In this document: positions 34,997 to 44,294 of the stretch, in pieces
Layout of the letters: the number at the start of each line of letters is the position of its first letter
Numbering within the stretch: the stretch's first letter is position 1
Assembly: GCA_937996235.1 (NCBI GenBank)
Contig: CALKVK010000009.1
Span: forward strand, 1 to 64,000
Direction of reading: 5' to 3'
DNA length: 64,000 bases
From: an uncultured bacterium
GTDB lineage: Bacteria > Planctomycetota > JAJSAM01 > JAJVHW01
The notes under the pieces: generated by a model
Told to the model about the DNA's origin: nothing
Database searches by the model: none
Seen by the model: only the letters and a program-made list of their open reading frames with translations
Translations under genes and position numbers: made by a program

Positions 34997-37024
34997 TCAC
35001 GCGTCGGCCCGCATCGCGTCGACCGCCGCGCGGCGGGCGGCCTCGCCCGCGTCCGCGTCGTAGCCGTGGAGGTCGCGACCCGCGCGCCGCAGGACGTCGG
35101 CGGCGTCCGCGCGCCGCGCCACGTCGTCGCAGAGCAGCTCCTCGGCGAGATCGCCGAAGGCGCTGCGGTCGCCGAGCAGCTCGAGCGCGCCCGCCGACGC
35201 CGCCGCGAACGCAGGCACGGCGTTCTCCTTCCGGCCGCGCGCCGCGACGAGCGCCGCGCGATCGGCCTCGCGCTCCCCCACCACGCCGAGCGTGCGGGCC
35301 GCGGCGATGCGCACGTCCAGGTTCACGTCGCCCAGCGCGGCGCGGACGGCGCGGCGCACCGCGTCCGACGGCGCCCTGCCGGCGGGACCGGGACGGCCGC
35401 AGACCTCCAGCGCCCACACGAGCTTCGTCCGCACGACGGGGCTCTCCTCGTGCGCGAGGCGCGCCGCGAGGGGGTCCGCCGCCGAGCGCAGGGTGGCGCC
35501 GCGCAGCACCTCGGCGACGCCCATCCGCACGTGCAGGTCGGGGTCGGCCAGCGCGGCCACGAGTTGCGGCAGCGCCGGCTCGGCGACGATGACGAGCGCC
35601 TTCTTCGCCCGCAGCTGGTACAGGAACTTGAAGCCGCCGAGGATCTTGATGCGCTCGGCGACGTGCCCGCGGAAGGCCTCCCAGCCCGGATCGTCCGCGC
35701 GCGGCGCGATCCCGAGGGTGTCGCGGTTCTCGCGGAACCACGCGCGGCACTGCGCGACGAGCGGCTGGCGCTCCCGCTTCGACGCGTCCGGCTCGAACCC
35801 GAAGTCGGAGGCGCCGGGGAGCTCGAGGAACGCACGCATCGAGTCCCGGTGGAGCCGCGTGCGGTAGTCGCCGTCGAGCAGCTCGAGCAGCGGCTCGGCG
35901 CCGCCCGGGCAGCCGATCCGGAACAGGGCGCGCACGAACCCGGGGTCCACGGGGACGAACTCGCCCGCCTCCCCCATCAGCGTGCGCCGGGCCTTGATCC
36001 GGTCGCGGTCCTCGTCGTGCACGAGCATGTCGGCGAGCGGCACGGCGCACGAGAGGTCGCCGACGCGCGCGAGCGCCTCGCCCGCGTAGAGCCGCACCGA
36101 GCCGTCCTCCTGGTTGCGGCAGACGCGCAGCAGCGCGTCGCGCGCGTCGCGCGCTCCGCCGAGGCCGAGCACGAGCGCGGCGGCGCTGCGCTCCTCGGAG
36201 CTCCACGCCGGGTCCGTGAGCACCGCGACCAGGTCGTCGAGCAGCCGCGGGTCGCCGCCCGCGGCGAGGCGCCGCGCGGTCTCCTCCTCGGCGCGCTGGG
36301 CGGCGTCGACGTCGCGCGCCGCGAGCGCGCGTGCGAGCTGCCGGCGGCGCACGAAGTCCGCCCAGGCCGCGCCCTCGGGAGGCAGCTCGCGTCCGGTGGC
36401 CCAGACGAGCAGCCGCCCCGCCTCGGCGGCGCGGGCCGGGTCGCCGAGTGCGGCGACGAGCGGCGCGATCCCGGTGTCGTCGCCCAGGTGGACGAGCGCG
36501 GCGGTCACGGCGAGCGGCGCATCCCCCGCCTCGGCGCGGCGGCGCAGAGCGTTCTCCGCGGCGTGTCCGCCGATCGCCACGAGGGCGCGCGACGCCTCGC
36601 CGGGGAAGGTCTCGAGCGCCTCGGTCAGCGCGGCGACGTCGCCGACGCCGCCGTGCGCGCCGAGCGCCACGACGGCCGCGCGGCGCAGCTCCGTGTCGGC
36701 GTCCGCGTCGCGGACGAGCGCGCGCAGCGGGGCGTTCACGAACGGCAGCCCGAGCTCGCCGGCCAGCTCGACGAGCGCGCGGCGTGCGCGGGGACCGAGC
36801 GCGGCGAACGCCTCGGCGTCGCGCAGGGTGCCCGCGACGAGTGCGTCGCGGTCCTCGGCCGCGCGCAGCGCGGCGAGCGCGGCGGCGCGCGCGGCCTCGT
36901 CGCCCGCGTCGAGCGCGCGCACGGCGGGCGGCGGGTCGCCGGCGCGGGCCGGCGCGGCCGCGAGGAGCGCCAGGGCCGACGCCGCGGCGGTCAGAGCGAA
37001 CGGCACGGTCAGACGCAGCTTCAC
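34997..37024 (-). CDS. Exported HEAT-repeat protein
   Basis: The 675-residue protein has a signal peptide (LTVPFALTAAASALALLAAAPARA) and HEAT repeats along its whole length, for example TELRRAAVVALGAHGGVGDVAALTEAL, GSVRLYAGEALARVGDLSCAVPLADML and LHVRMGVAEVLRGATLRSAADPLAARL. A middle stretch (about 400-470) breaks the pattern with FRENRDTLGIAPRADDPGWEAFRGHV. There is no catalytic motif. It is probably a periplasmic scaffold. The GTG start overlaps the stop of the CCA-adding-type gene. Confidence 0.85.
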   Translation of the reverse strand: MKLRLTVPFALTAAASALALLAAAPARAGDPPPAVRALDAGDEAARAAALAALRAAEDRDALVAGTLRDAEAFAALGPRARRALVELAGELGLPFVNAPLRALVRDADADTELRRAAVVALGAHGGVGDVAALTEALETFPGEASRALVAIGGHAAENALRRRAEAGDAPLAVTAALVHLGDDTGIAPLVAALGDPARAAEAGRLLVWATGRELPPEGAAWADFVRRRQLARALAARDVDAAQRAEEETARRLAAGGDPRLLDDLVAVLTDPAWSSEERSAAALVLGLGGARDARDALLRVCRNQEDGSVRLYAGEALARVGDLSCAVPLADMLVHDEDRDRIKARRTLMGEAGEFVPVDPGFVRALFRIGCPGGAEPLLELLDGDYRTRLHRDSMRAFLELPGASDFGFEPDASKRERQPLVAQCRAWFRENRDTLGIAPRADDPGWEAFRGHVAERIKILGGFKFLYQLRAKKALVIVAEPALPQLVAALADPDLHVRMGVAEVLRGATLRSAADPLAARLAHEESPVVRTKLVWALEVCGRPGPAGRAPSDAVRRAVRAALGDVNLDVRIAAARTLGVVGEREADRAALVAARGRKENAVPAFAAASAGALELLGDRSAFGDLAEELLCDDVARRADAADVLRRAGRDLHGYDADAGEAARRAAVDAMRADA

Positions 37025-38361
37025 GAGGGATCCTCCGGCGGGAACGTCGCGAGCGCCCAGGCGAGCGCCTCGTCGCGGGTCTTCAGGCGCCCCTCGAGGC
37101 GCTCGTCGTCCACTGCAGCAAGAACCCTGCCGATCACGGGCCCGGCGCGGTACCCGGCCCCGAGGAGGTCGGTGCCCGAGAGGACGGGGGGCGGCGGCGG
37201 GCGCTCCGCGAGGAACTCGGCGCGCCGCGCCTCGCACCAGCTCCAGGTGTCGAGCAGCCCGTGCGCGGCGAGGCAGTCCAGACGGTGCAGCGCGAGGTGG
37301 CCGGGGGCGCGGTCCGCGGTCAGGAAGCGGCGCAGTTTCGCCGGGCGCCACTGCCGGATCTGGACGAACGCCATGTGGCGGTCCACGAGCTCGCGCACGG
37401 CGGAGACGAGAACGAGCGGGTAGCGCAGGCGCCGCAGGATCTCCTCGGTCATCGCGGCACCCACGCGGTCGTGTCCGTCGAAGCGGATGCGCTCCGCGAC
37501 GCGGAACGTCGGCGGCTTCCCGACGTCGTGCAGCAGCGCGGCGAGCGCCAGCTCGAGCGGGCGCTCCGGCAGCGCGTCGAGGTGCCGCAGGCACAGCCGC
37601 GTGTGCACGAGCACGTCGCCTTCCGGGTGGAACTCGGGCGGCTGCGCGACGCCCTCGCAGGCGGCGACCTCCGGCAGGATCGCCGCGAGCAGGCCCGAGC
37701 GGTGGAGCAGGTCGAGGCCCAGCTCGGCGCGGCCGGAGACGAGGATGCGCGACAGCTCGTCGCGGATGCGCTCCCACGAGACCTCGAGGATGCGCGGCGC
37801 CATCTCGCACACCGCGTCCCACGTCGCCGGCTCGATCTCGAAGGGGCCGGTCGTCGCGAAGCGCACGGCGCGCAGCATGCGCAGACGGTCCTCGCCGAAG
37901 CGCCGCCGCGGGTCGCCGATCGCGCGCAGGACGCGCCGCTCGAGGTCCGCGCGCCCGCCGACGAAGTCGAGGATCTCGCCCGTCGCGGGGTCCTCGTAGA
38001 GCGCATTGACGGTGAAGTCGCGGCGCTCGGCGTCCTCGCGCGCCGAGGTGAAGCGCACGCCCGTCGGCCGGCGGCCGTCTACGTACGCGTCGTCGGAGCG
38101 GAACGTGGCGACCTCGATCGGGATGCCGTCCACGTGGGCGACGACGACGCCGAACTGCCGCCCCACCGCGTGGTGCTTCGGGAAGAGGCGCTCGACGTGC
38201 TCCGGCTCCGCCGACGTCGCGACGTCGTACTCGCGCGGCGCGCGGCCGAGCAGTGCGTCGCGCACGCAGCCGCCCACGAAGTACGCCTCGTGCCCCGCGC
38301 GACGCAGCCGCGCGGCGACGTGCGCCGCGGCGGCGCGCTGCTCCTCGATCGGATGCGTCAC
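37021..38361 (-). CDS. CCA-adding enzyme / poly(A) polymerase family nucleotidyltransferase
   Basis: The 446-residue class II nucleotidyltransferase starts with YFVGGCVRDALLGRAPREYDVATSAEPE, carrying the GG and DxD-like residues. RRDFTVNALYEDPATGEILDFVGGRADL follows, and GDPRRRFGEDRLRMLRAVRFA is the template-like helix. The C-terminal half has an HD-type domain with LLHDVGKPPTF and RFDGHDRVGAAM. It adds or repairs tRNA 3' CCA, or adds A only. The split between these roles cannot be read off the sequence. tRNA-Leu and tmRNA in this window both encode CCA, so the enzyme is likely a repair or A-adding form. Confidence 0.9.
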   Translation of the reverse strand: MTHPIEEQRAAAAHVAARLRRAGHEAYFVGGCVRDALLGRAPREYDVATSAEPEHVERLFPKHHAVGRQFGVVVAHVDGIPIEVATFRSDDAYVDGRRPTGVRFTSAREDAERRDFTVNALYEDPATGEILDFVGGRADLERRVLRAIGDPRRRFGEDRLRMLRAVRFATTGPFEIEPATWDAVCEMAPRILEVSWERIRDELSRILVSGRAELGLDLLHRSGLLAAILPEVAACEGVAQPPEFHPEGDVLVHTRLCLRHLDALPERPLELALAALLHDVGKPPTFRVAERIRFDGHDRVGAAMTEEILRRLRYPLVLVSAVRELVDRHMAFVQIRQWRPAKLRRFLTADRAPGHLALHRLDCLAAHGLLDTWSWCEARRAEFLAERPPPPPVLSGTDLLGAGYRAGPVIGRVLAAVDDERLEGRLKTRDEALAWALATFPPEDPS

Positions 38362-38449
38362 GGCCGCATGCTACGCCGAGCGGCGTCCCGAAGTCGTGCC
38401 CGCGTCGACGCCGCGGCGCGCGGCTGCGGCGGCGCCGGGCGGCCGCTGC

Positions 38450-39613
38450 CTACTCCGTGCGCGGCGGCTGCGCGTCGTCTCCCGCCGCCGGGCGCGGGCC
38501 GCCCCCGGGCGTGATCTCCGGCAGGTCCTCGCCCGAGGGGGTCAGGGTGCGCCCTGCGCTGCGGCGGAAGAAGAGCAGCGCGAAGCACGTCGCTACGAGC
38601 TCGCGCTCGGGGTCGCGCCACTGGCCGTCGTCGCCCTGGCGTGCGAGCAGCACCTCCGCTCCCCTCGCGTACCAGTCGTGGCGGCCGAGCTCGCGCGTGT
38701 CGTTCGCGGCGGCGGCGCGCTCGAGCGACCAGAGCCAGTAGTGACGCCAGAACGCGTCGCTGCGCCGCCCCTTCCGGCCCCCGAACGCGGCGGCCGCGCC
38801 GGTGTTGCGCTCGGCGTCGAAGTGCTCCGCCAGCCACGCGAGCGCGCGGCGGGCCGCGGGGTCCTCGCGCGCCGCCGCGCCGCCGAACGGCTCGCCGGCC
38901 GCCGCCGACGCCGCCAGCGCGAGACACATCGCGGCTCCCGCGGTCATGCTCGCGTACGAGTCGGTGCGCTCGCGGGCGGAGTAGCCGAAGCCGCCGTCCG
39001 TGTTCTGCGTCGCGCGCAGGAACTCCGCGCACCGCGCGAACGGCTCGTCCGGCACGGGGAGCCGCCGCACGCGCGCCGCCGCGAGCGCGAAGAGCGCGAA
39101 CTGCGTGTTGCTGTTGTCGCCGCTCTTCCCGCGCGCGGTCGTGCGGTAGCCGTAGCTCCACTGGCCGTTCGCGCACTGCGCGGCGACGAGGTCGTCGACC
39201 AGCTCCGCCACCTTCGCGCGGTGCAGGCGCGCGTCCTGCGCGAGCAGCGCGACGGCGCCGAGCGCGGCTCCGTAGACGGTGCCGTCCGGGAGCTCGTGCT
39301 CGAGCCGCCGCGCGGCGCGCCGGCAGGCGTCGTCGTCGCCCTCGACGCCGGAGTGGCGCAGCGCGAGGAGCGCGAGCGCCGTCTCCCCCGGCCCCTGCCC
39401 GAACGAGCCGTCGCGCTTCTGCTCGCCGCGCAGCCACGCGACGCCGCGCGCGACGGCGGCGTCGACGACGTCCTGCGCCGGCGCCGCCGGAGGAGCCGGC
39501 GCCGTCGGGACGGGTGCCTCGCGCGGTGCGCCGGGCGCGTCCTTGGGCGCCGGCTCCTCGGCCGTCGCCCGTGCGGCGGCGGCGAGCAGGAGCAGCAGTG
39601 CCGCGCGCCTCAC
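38450..39613 (-). CDS. Exported prenyltransferase/squalene-oxidase-repeat protein
   Basis: The 387-residue protein starts at a GTG with a short signal (ALLLLLAAAARATAE). It contains alpha/alpha-toroid repeats of the prenyltransferase type: GVAWLRGEQKRDGSFGQGPGETALALLAL, LVAAQCANGQWSYGYRTT, CAEFLRATQNTDGGFGYSAR and YARGAEVLLARQGDDGQWRD. Similar exported proteins are common in planctomycetes, and the toroid is used for binding rather than for terpene chemistry. There is no DXDD motif. It is divergent from the TMTC-like gene. Confidence 0.85.
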   Translation of the reverse strand: MRRAALLLLLAAAARATAEEPAPKDAPGAPREAPVPTAPAPPAAPAQDVVDAAVARGVAWLRGEQKRDGSFGQGPGETALALLALRHSGVEGDDDACRRAARRLEHELPDGTVYGAALGAVALLAQDARLHRAKVAELVDDLVAAQCANGQWSYGYRTTARGKSGDNSNTQFALFALAAARVRRLPVPDEPFARCAEFLRATQNTDGGFGYSARERTDSYASMTAGAAMCLALAASAAAGEPFGGAAAREDPAARRALAWLAEHFDAERNTGAAAAFGGRKGRRSDAFWRHYWLWSLERAAAANDTRELGRHDWYARGAEVLLARQGDDGQWRDPERELVATCFALLFFRRSAGRTLTPSGEDLPEITPGGGPRPAAGDDAQPPRTE

Positions 39614-39792
39614 GCGGCCATCGTAGCGACGTGTGGCACGCCGTGGCGGCGGCGCCGTGTCGTGCGGCTCGGCCGGCACGGACTGCCGCGTGGCGAGCAC
39701 GCAGGCGCCACGGACGCAGCCCTCGAACCGACCGGGTCACACCCGCACTCGCCGCGAGAGCTGGTGGACGATGCGGGCTAGCCTCGCTCGCG

Positions 39793-41925
39793 ATGGACGG
39801 CGCGCGTCTCCTGTCCCTGCGTCCCACGGGTCGCGCGGCGCTGCTCGTGCTCGCCGCCGTCGCCGCCGTCTACGCGCGCTCCGCCGCGCTGAACGGGTGG
39901 GCGTACGACGACGACCGTTTCATCCAGCGCAACCCGCACGTCGCCGCGACGCGCGGCGTCGCCGGGTGGCTCCGGCTGCTCGTCGACCCGCGCACCGTCG
40001 ACCCCGACGCGCCGACGGGGATCGTGCGACCGCTGCGCACCCTCGAGTTCGCGCTCGACAACGCGCTCTTCCGGCTCTCGCCGGCCGCGTTCCACGTCCA
40101 CTCGCTGCTCTGGCACGCGCTCGCCGCCCTGCTGCTGCTGCGGCTCCTCCACCTGCTCGTGGGCGACGTGCGCGCGGCGTGTGTCGGTGCGCTCGTCTGG
40201 GCGCTCCACCCGATGCAGGTGGAGTCCGTCGCCTGGATCTCCAGCCGCGGCGACGTGGCGACGGGCGCGCTCACGTTCCTCGCGCTCCTCTGCGCGCTGC
40301 GCTCGCGCGGCCGCGACCGCGCGCTCGTGGCCGCCCTCGCGGCGGGCGCCGCCGCCATGCTCTACAAGGAGACGGCGGTCGTGCTCCCCGCGCTGGTGTT
40401 CGCGGTGCGCCTCGCGCACCCGCGGGAGGGCGCTGCCGGCGAACTGCGCCCCGCGCTCCGAGCCGCGTGGCCCTTCGCCGTCGTCGCGGCGCTCTACCTC
40501 GTCTACCGCGCGGCGGTGCAGGTGGGCGCGACCGCGCACGCGACGACGTTCGTCCTCGGCGGGAGCACCGCGGGCACAGTTGCGACCGCCGTGCTCGCCC
40601 TCGGCGTGTACGTGCTCTTCGCCGTCCTGCCCGTGCGCCCGGCGGCGGACTGGTACATGCAGCCGGCGACCGGCTTCGGACACGCCGCCGTGCTCGCGGC
40701 GATCGCGCTGCACGTCGCCCTGATCGTGCTCGCCGTACGCGGACGGCGCCGCGCCCCGCTGCTCGCCGCCGCAGCGCTGCTCTTCTACGCGCCGCTCGTC
40801 CCGGTCGCGAACTGGCCGTTCGCGATCGGCATCCCGACCGCGGAGCGCTTCCTCTACCTGCCGCTCTCCGGCGCCGCGCTGCTCGTGGCCGTCGCCGTGC
40901 GCCGTCTCGGTGCGCGCTCCCTCGTCCCGGCCTGCGCGGCGGCCGTCGCACTCGGCACCGCGTCGTACGTGAGGTGCGACGACTGGCGCGACACGCGCAC
41001 GCTCTTCGAGGCGGCGCTGGCGCACGGCGGGAGCCCGCGCGCCGCGGCGTGGGCCGCCGCCGAGCAGCGCGAGCGCGGCCTGGCCCTCGAACGGAGCGCG
41101 TCCGGGGACGTCGCCGCGGAGCGCCGCGCCGCGCTCCGCGCAGAGGCGCGGGCGTGCTACGAGACGGGACTCGCGCGCGCGCACGAGTCGCTGGACCTCT
41201 GGCGGCGCTTCGAGTGCGTCGCGGAGTCGGTGAGCGACGTCGTCGCCGCGCCCCACACGAACGCGGCGAGCCTCTGCCTGTACCTCGACAGGCCCGGCGA
41301 GGCGCTCTGGCACGCCGACCGCGCCGTGGCCGCCGCCGGCGACGTCTTCGCGGAACCCCACCTCGATCGAGCGCTCGCGCTCCTGCGGCTGCGTCGTCCC
41401 GAGGCCGCCGCCCGTGCGATCGCCGACGCGTCGCACGTCCAGGCGCCGGGCGCGGACGCGTCGCTCGCGCGCATCGCACTGCGCTGCGCCGACGCGTGCC
41501 TCGAGGCGGGGGCGCCCGTGGCGGACCTCGCGATCGACGTGGCGGAGGCGCGCGGCGCCCGCGCCGACGAGCTCGCGCCGCGTCGCGCGCGCGTCGCCGA
41601 TCTGCGCGCAGCAGGTCCGCCGCCCGGGCCGGTGGGCGACGCGCTGCGCGAGTTCCGCGAGACCGGCTCCGCCGCCGCCGCCGCCCGGGCCGCCGCCGCG
41701 CTCGACGACAGCGCCGAGGAGCGGGGCGCAGGCGTCGCCTTCGCGCGTGCGTGCGCGCTCGAAGAGGCCGGGGACGACGCGGCGGCAGCCGCGGCCTTCG
41801 AGGCGCTGCGCGCCACGCCCGGTGCGCTGTCCGACGCCGAGGGCGCGCGCGCGCACCTCAGCGTGCGACGCATCCGCGACGCGTGCCCCGCGTGGCGCGA
41901 CCGGTCGGTGCCGGGCGCGCGCTGA
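39793..41925 (+). CDS. TMTC/GT-C-like membrane protein with TPR tail
   Basis: The 710-residue protein has about 10 transmembrane helices in residues 15-385. The first luminal loop carries NGWAYDDDRFIQRNP, whose Asp pair is the position of the catalytic acid in GT-C mannosyltransferases (TMTC/PMT). Further landmarks are WALHPMQVESVAWISSRGDV and YKETAVVLPALVF, both typical of the TMTC group. IPTAERFLYLPLSG closes the membrane part. The C-terminal 300 residues are helical and TPR-like. It probably glycosylates exported proteins from a lipid-linked sugar. Confidence 0.83.
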   Translation: MDGARLLSLRPTGRAALLVLAAVAAVYARSAALNGWAYDDDRFIQRNPHVAATRGVAGWLRLLVDPRTVDPDAPTGIVRPLRTLEFALDNALFRLSPAAFHVHSLLWHALAALLLLRLLHLLVGDVRAACVGALVWALHPMQVESVAWISSRGDVATGALTFLALLCALRSRGRDRALVAALAAGAAAMLYKETAVVLPALVFAVRLAHPREGAAGELRPALRAAWPFAVVAALYLVYRAAVQVGATAHATTFVLGGSTAGTVATAVLALGVYVLFAVLPVRPAADWYMQPATGFGHAAVLAAIALHVALIVLAVRGRRRAPLLAAAALLFYAPLVPVANWPFAIGIPTAERFLYLPLSGAALLVAVAVRRLGARSLVPACAAAVALGTASYVRCDDWRDTRTLFEAALAHGGSPRAAAWAAAEQRERGLALERSASGDVAAERRAALRAEARACYETGLARAHESLDLWRRFECVAESVSDVVAAPHTNAASLCLYLDRPGEALWHADRAVAAAGDVFAEPHLDRALALLRLRRPEAAARAIADASHVQAPGADASLARIALRCADACLEAGAPVADLAIDVAEARGARADELAPRRARVADLRAAGPPPGPVGDALREFRETGSAAAAARAAAALDDSAEERGAGVAFARACALEEAGDDAAAAAAFEALRATPGALSDAEGARAHLSVRRIRDACPAWRDRSVPGAR

Positions 41926-42092
41926 ACACGAGCGGTCGTGTGGCCGCGCAGGGCGTGCTGCAGGATTCGTGATCGCAGTTCCACCGACCCTGACTAGCCT
42001 GCCCCGGGTGCGCGGCCCGTGCCGGAGCCCTCGGACGGCGCCGACGCGGCGCACGGGGTGCGCGCACGCGGGACGTGGCGGAGGGACTGCGC

Positions 42093-43655
42093 ATGCTCTG
42101 GTTCGTGCTCCTCGGGATCGGCGGTCTGGTCGCGCTCGTGCTCGTGCTGGTCGCCATCTACGACCTCACGCAGACGCGGCGCCCGATCCTGCGCAACTTC
42201 CCCGTGCTCGGGCACATCCGCTACTTCCTGATCGAGATCGGCCCGGAGCTGCGCCAGTACATCGTCGCGAGCAACCGCGAGGAGGCGCCCTTCAACCGCA
42301 GCGAGCGCGAGTGGATCGAGCGCTCGGCCGACAAGAAGAACAACTACTTCGGCTTCGGCACCGACGACCAGATCTACGGAATCGGCTACCCGATCATCAA
42401 GCACGCGATGTTCACGGTCGGTGAGGAGTCGTTCACCGGCAGCGCGAAGGACAAGACCAAGCAGGTGCCCTGCGCCAAGGTGATCGGCAAGGCGCACGGC
42501 CGCGCGCAGCCCTATCACCCGACGTCGATCATCAACGTCTCCGCGATGAGCTTCGGCTCGCTCGGCAGCAACGCCGTCACGGCGCTGAACCGCGGCGCGA
42601 AGGCCGCGAACTGCTACCACAACACGGGCGAGGGCGGCGTCTCGCGCTACCACCGCCTGGGCGCCGACGTGTGCTTCCAGATCGGCACGGGCTACTTCGG
42701 CTGCCGCGACGACAAGGGCCAGTTCAGTCTCGAGAAGGTGAAGCAGCTCGTCGCCGAGGTGCCGCAGATCAAGATGATCGAGATCAAGCTCAGCCAGGGC
42801 GCGAAGCCCGGCAAGGGCGGCGTGCTCCCGGGCGCGAAGGTCACGGCCGAGATCTCGGAGGCGCGCGGCGTCCCGCAGGGCCAGGACTGCATCAGCCCGA
42901 ACGGCCACCGCGCCTTCTCGGACGTGGACGGTCTCATCCGCTTCGTCGAGGAGGTCGCCGCGGCGACCGGCCGCCCCGTCGGCATCAAGTCCGCGATCGG
43001 CCATCTCGACTTCTGGTACGAGCTCGCCGACAAGATGAAGGCCACCGGCAAGGGGCCGGACTTCATCACGATCGACGGCGGCGAGGGCGGCACGGGCGCC
43101 GCGCCGCTGGCCTTCGCCGACCACGTCTCGCTGCCCTACAAGCTCGGCTTCACGCGCGTCTTCAAGATCTTCACGGACGTCGGGATCGCCGACGACATCG
43201 TGTGGATCGGCTCGGGCAAGCTCGGGTTCGCGGACCGCGCGATCGTCGCGATCGCGCTCGGCGCCGACATGATCAACGTCGCGCGCGAGGCGATGCTCGC
43301 GATCGGCTGCATCCAGGCGCAGAAGTGCCACACCGGACACTGCCCCGCCGGCGTCACGACGCACAACGCGTGGCTCCAGCGCGGCCTCGACCCCGACGTC
43401 AACGCGGAGCGGCTGAAGAACTACATCGAGACGTTCCGCAACGAGCTCGACGCCATCACGCACGCGGCCGGGTACCACCACCCGGGCCAGTTCACGCCGC
43501 ACGACGTGGAGATCTCGGCCGGCCCGAACACCTTCAAGACGCTGTACGAGGCGTTCGGCTACGACAAGAAGCAGTTCGCGCCGGGCCACGAGCCGACGGT
43601 CAAGGTCACGGACGAACAGGTCGCCGCGAAGCGGCGCGCCGCCGTCCGCGCGTGA
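42093..43655 (+). CDS. Membrane-anchored FMN-dependent glutamate-synthase-family protein
   Basis: The 520-residue protein has one N-terminal transmembrane helix (LLGIGGLVALVLVLVAIY) followed by a GltS-type (beta/alpha)8 domain without an amidotransferase domain. INVSAMSFGSLGSNAVTALN, NTGEGGVSRYH, IKLSQGAKPGKGG and IDGGEGGTGAAP bind FMN and substrate. CIQAQKCHTGHCPAG supplies the three cysteines of a [3Fe-4S] cluster. Such stand-alone proteins are often labelled glutamate synthase, but their electron partner and substrate are unsettled. GGAGGG is eight bases before the chosen ATG, and an upstream in-frame GTG (42075) is less likely. The stop overlaps a pseudopilin gene. Confidence 0.88.
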   Translation: MLWFVLLGIGGLVALVLVLVAIYDLTQTRRPILRNFPVLGHIRYFLIEIGPELRQYIVASNREEAPFNRSEREWIERSADKKNNYFGFGTDDQIYGIGYPIIKHAMFTVGEESFTGSAKDKTKQVPCAKVIGKAHGRAQPYHPTSIINVSAMSFGSLGSNAVTALNRGAKAANCYHNTGEGGVSRYHRLGADVCFQIGTGYFGCRDDKGQFSLEKVKQLVAEVPQIKMIEIKLSQGAKPGKGGVLPGAKVTAEISEARGVPQGQDCISPNGHRAFSDVDGLIRFVEEVAAATGRPVGIKSAIGHLDFWYELADKMKATGKGPDFITIDGGEGGTGAAPLAFADHVSLPYKLGFTRVFKIFTDVGIADDIVWIGSGKLGFADRAIVAIALGADMINVAREAMLAIGCIQAQKCHTGHCPAGVTTHNAWLQRGLDPDVNAERLKNYIETFRNELDAITHAAGYHHPGQFTPHDVEISAGPNTFKTLYEAFGYDKKQFAPGHEPTVKVTDEQVAAKRRAAVRA

Positions 43656-44281
43656 GCCGCGCGCTCTCTCGCGGCGCCACGCTCTTCGACACCCTCCTGC
43701 TCGTCGCGGGCGTGGCGCTCGTGCTCTCCGTGCTGCGGCTCGAGGTGGCCGTGCGTCACGTGCTCGGCGCGGAGTCCGCCGCGCTCGCGGACCTGCGCGA
43801 CCTCGCGACCCGCGTGGACGCCTACCGCGCGAGCGCGGCGCGCGACCTCGACCACGACGGCGTCGGCGAGACCGGCCCGCTCGGCGACATGCTGGGCGAG
43901 CGCGCCCGCGCGTTCCGCAGGGCGGACGCCGCGAACGCGTGGCGCCGCGGCGGCTACTGGTTCACGGCGCTCGTGCCGGGGCGCGACCGCACACCCGCCC
44001 CGCCGTCCGACGACCCCGCGCTGGCCGACCTCGCGGAGGCGGCCTGGCTGCTCGTGGCGTGGCCCGTCGAGCCGGGCACCACGGGCATGCGCGCCTACCT
44101 GCGCACGCAGCACGACGGCCTGCTGCGCCACACCGTCGACGGCTACCCGTACGGCGGGCCGACGCGGCCGCCGTTCCCGCGTGTGCCCCTCGCGCGCGTC
44201 GTCGCCGGACGCCTCGCTCCTGCCTCGCTGCGCGACGAGGACGCGTGGGTGAGCCCGCGCGAGGATCAGCGCGGACGCTGA
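43652..44281 (+). CDS. Pseudopilin-like protein with Asp at position 5
   Basis: The 209-residue protein starts at a GTG overlapping the FMN-enzyme gene. The N-terminus SRGATLFDTLLLVAGVALVLSVL has a Gly followed by a hydrophobic helix, as in type IV pilins. The usual Glu5 of the mature protein is Asp. The globular part contains DLDHDGVGETG, WFTALVPG and VDGYPYGGP, which resembles GspG-like pseudopilins of planctomycetes. Processing by a prepilin peptidase is plausible but unproven. The pairing with an FMN/Fe-S enzyme gene is odd. Confidence 0.7.
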   Translation: MSRALSRGATLFDTLLLVAGVALVLSVLRLEVAVRHVLGAESAALADLRDLATRVDAYRASAARDLDHDGVGETGPLGDMLGERARAFRRADAANAWRRGGYWFTALVPGRDRTPAPPSDDPALADLAEAAWLLVAWPVEPGTTGMRAYLRTQHDGLLRHTVDGYPYGGPTRPPFPRVPLARVVAGRLAPASLRDEDAWVSPREDQRGR

Positions 44282-44294
44282 GCACGCCGCGCGG

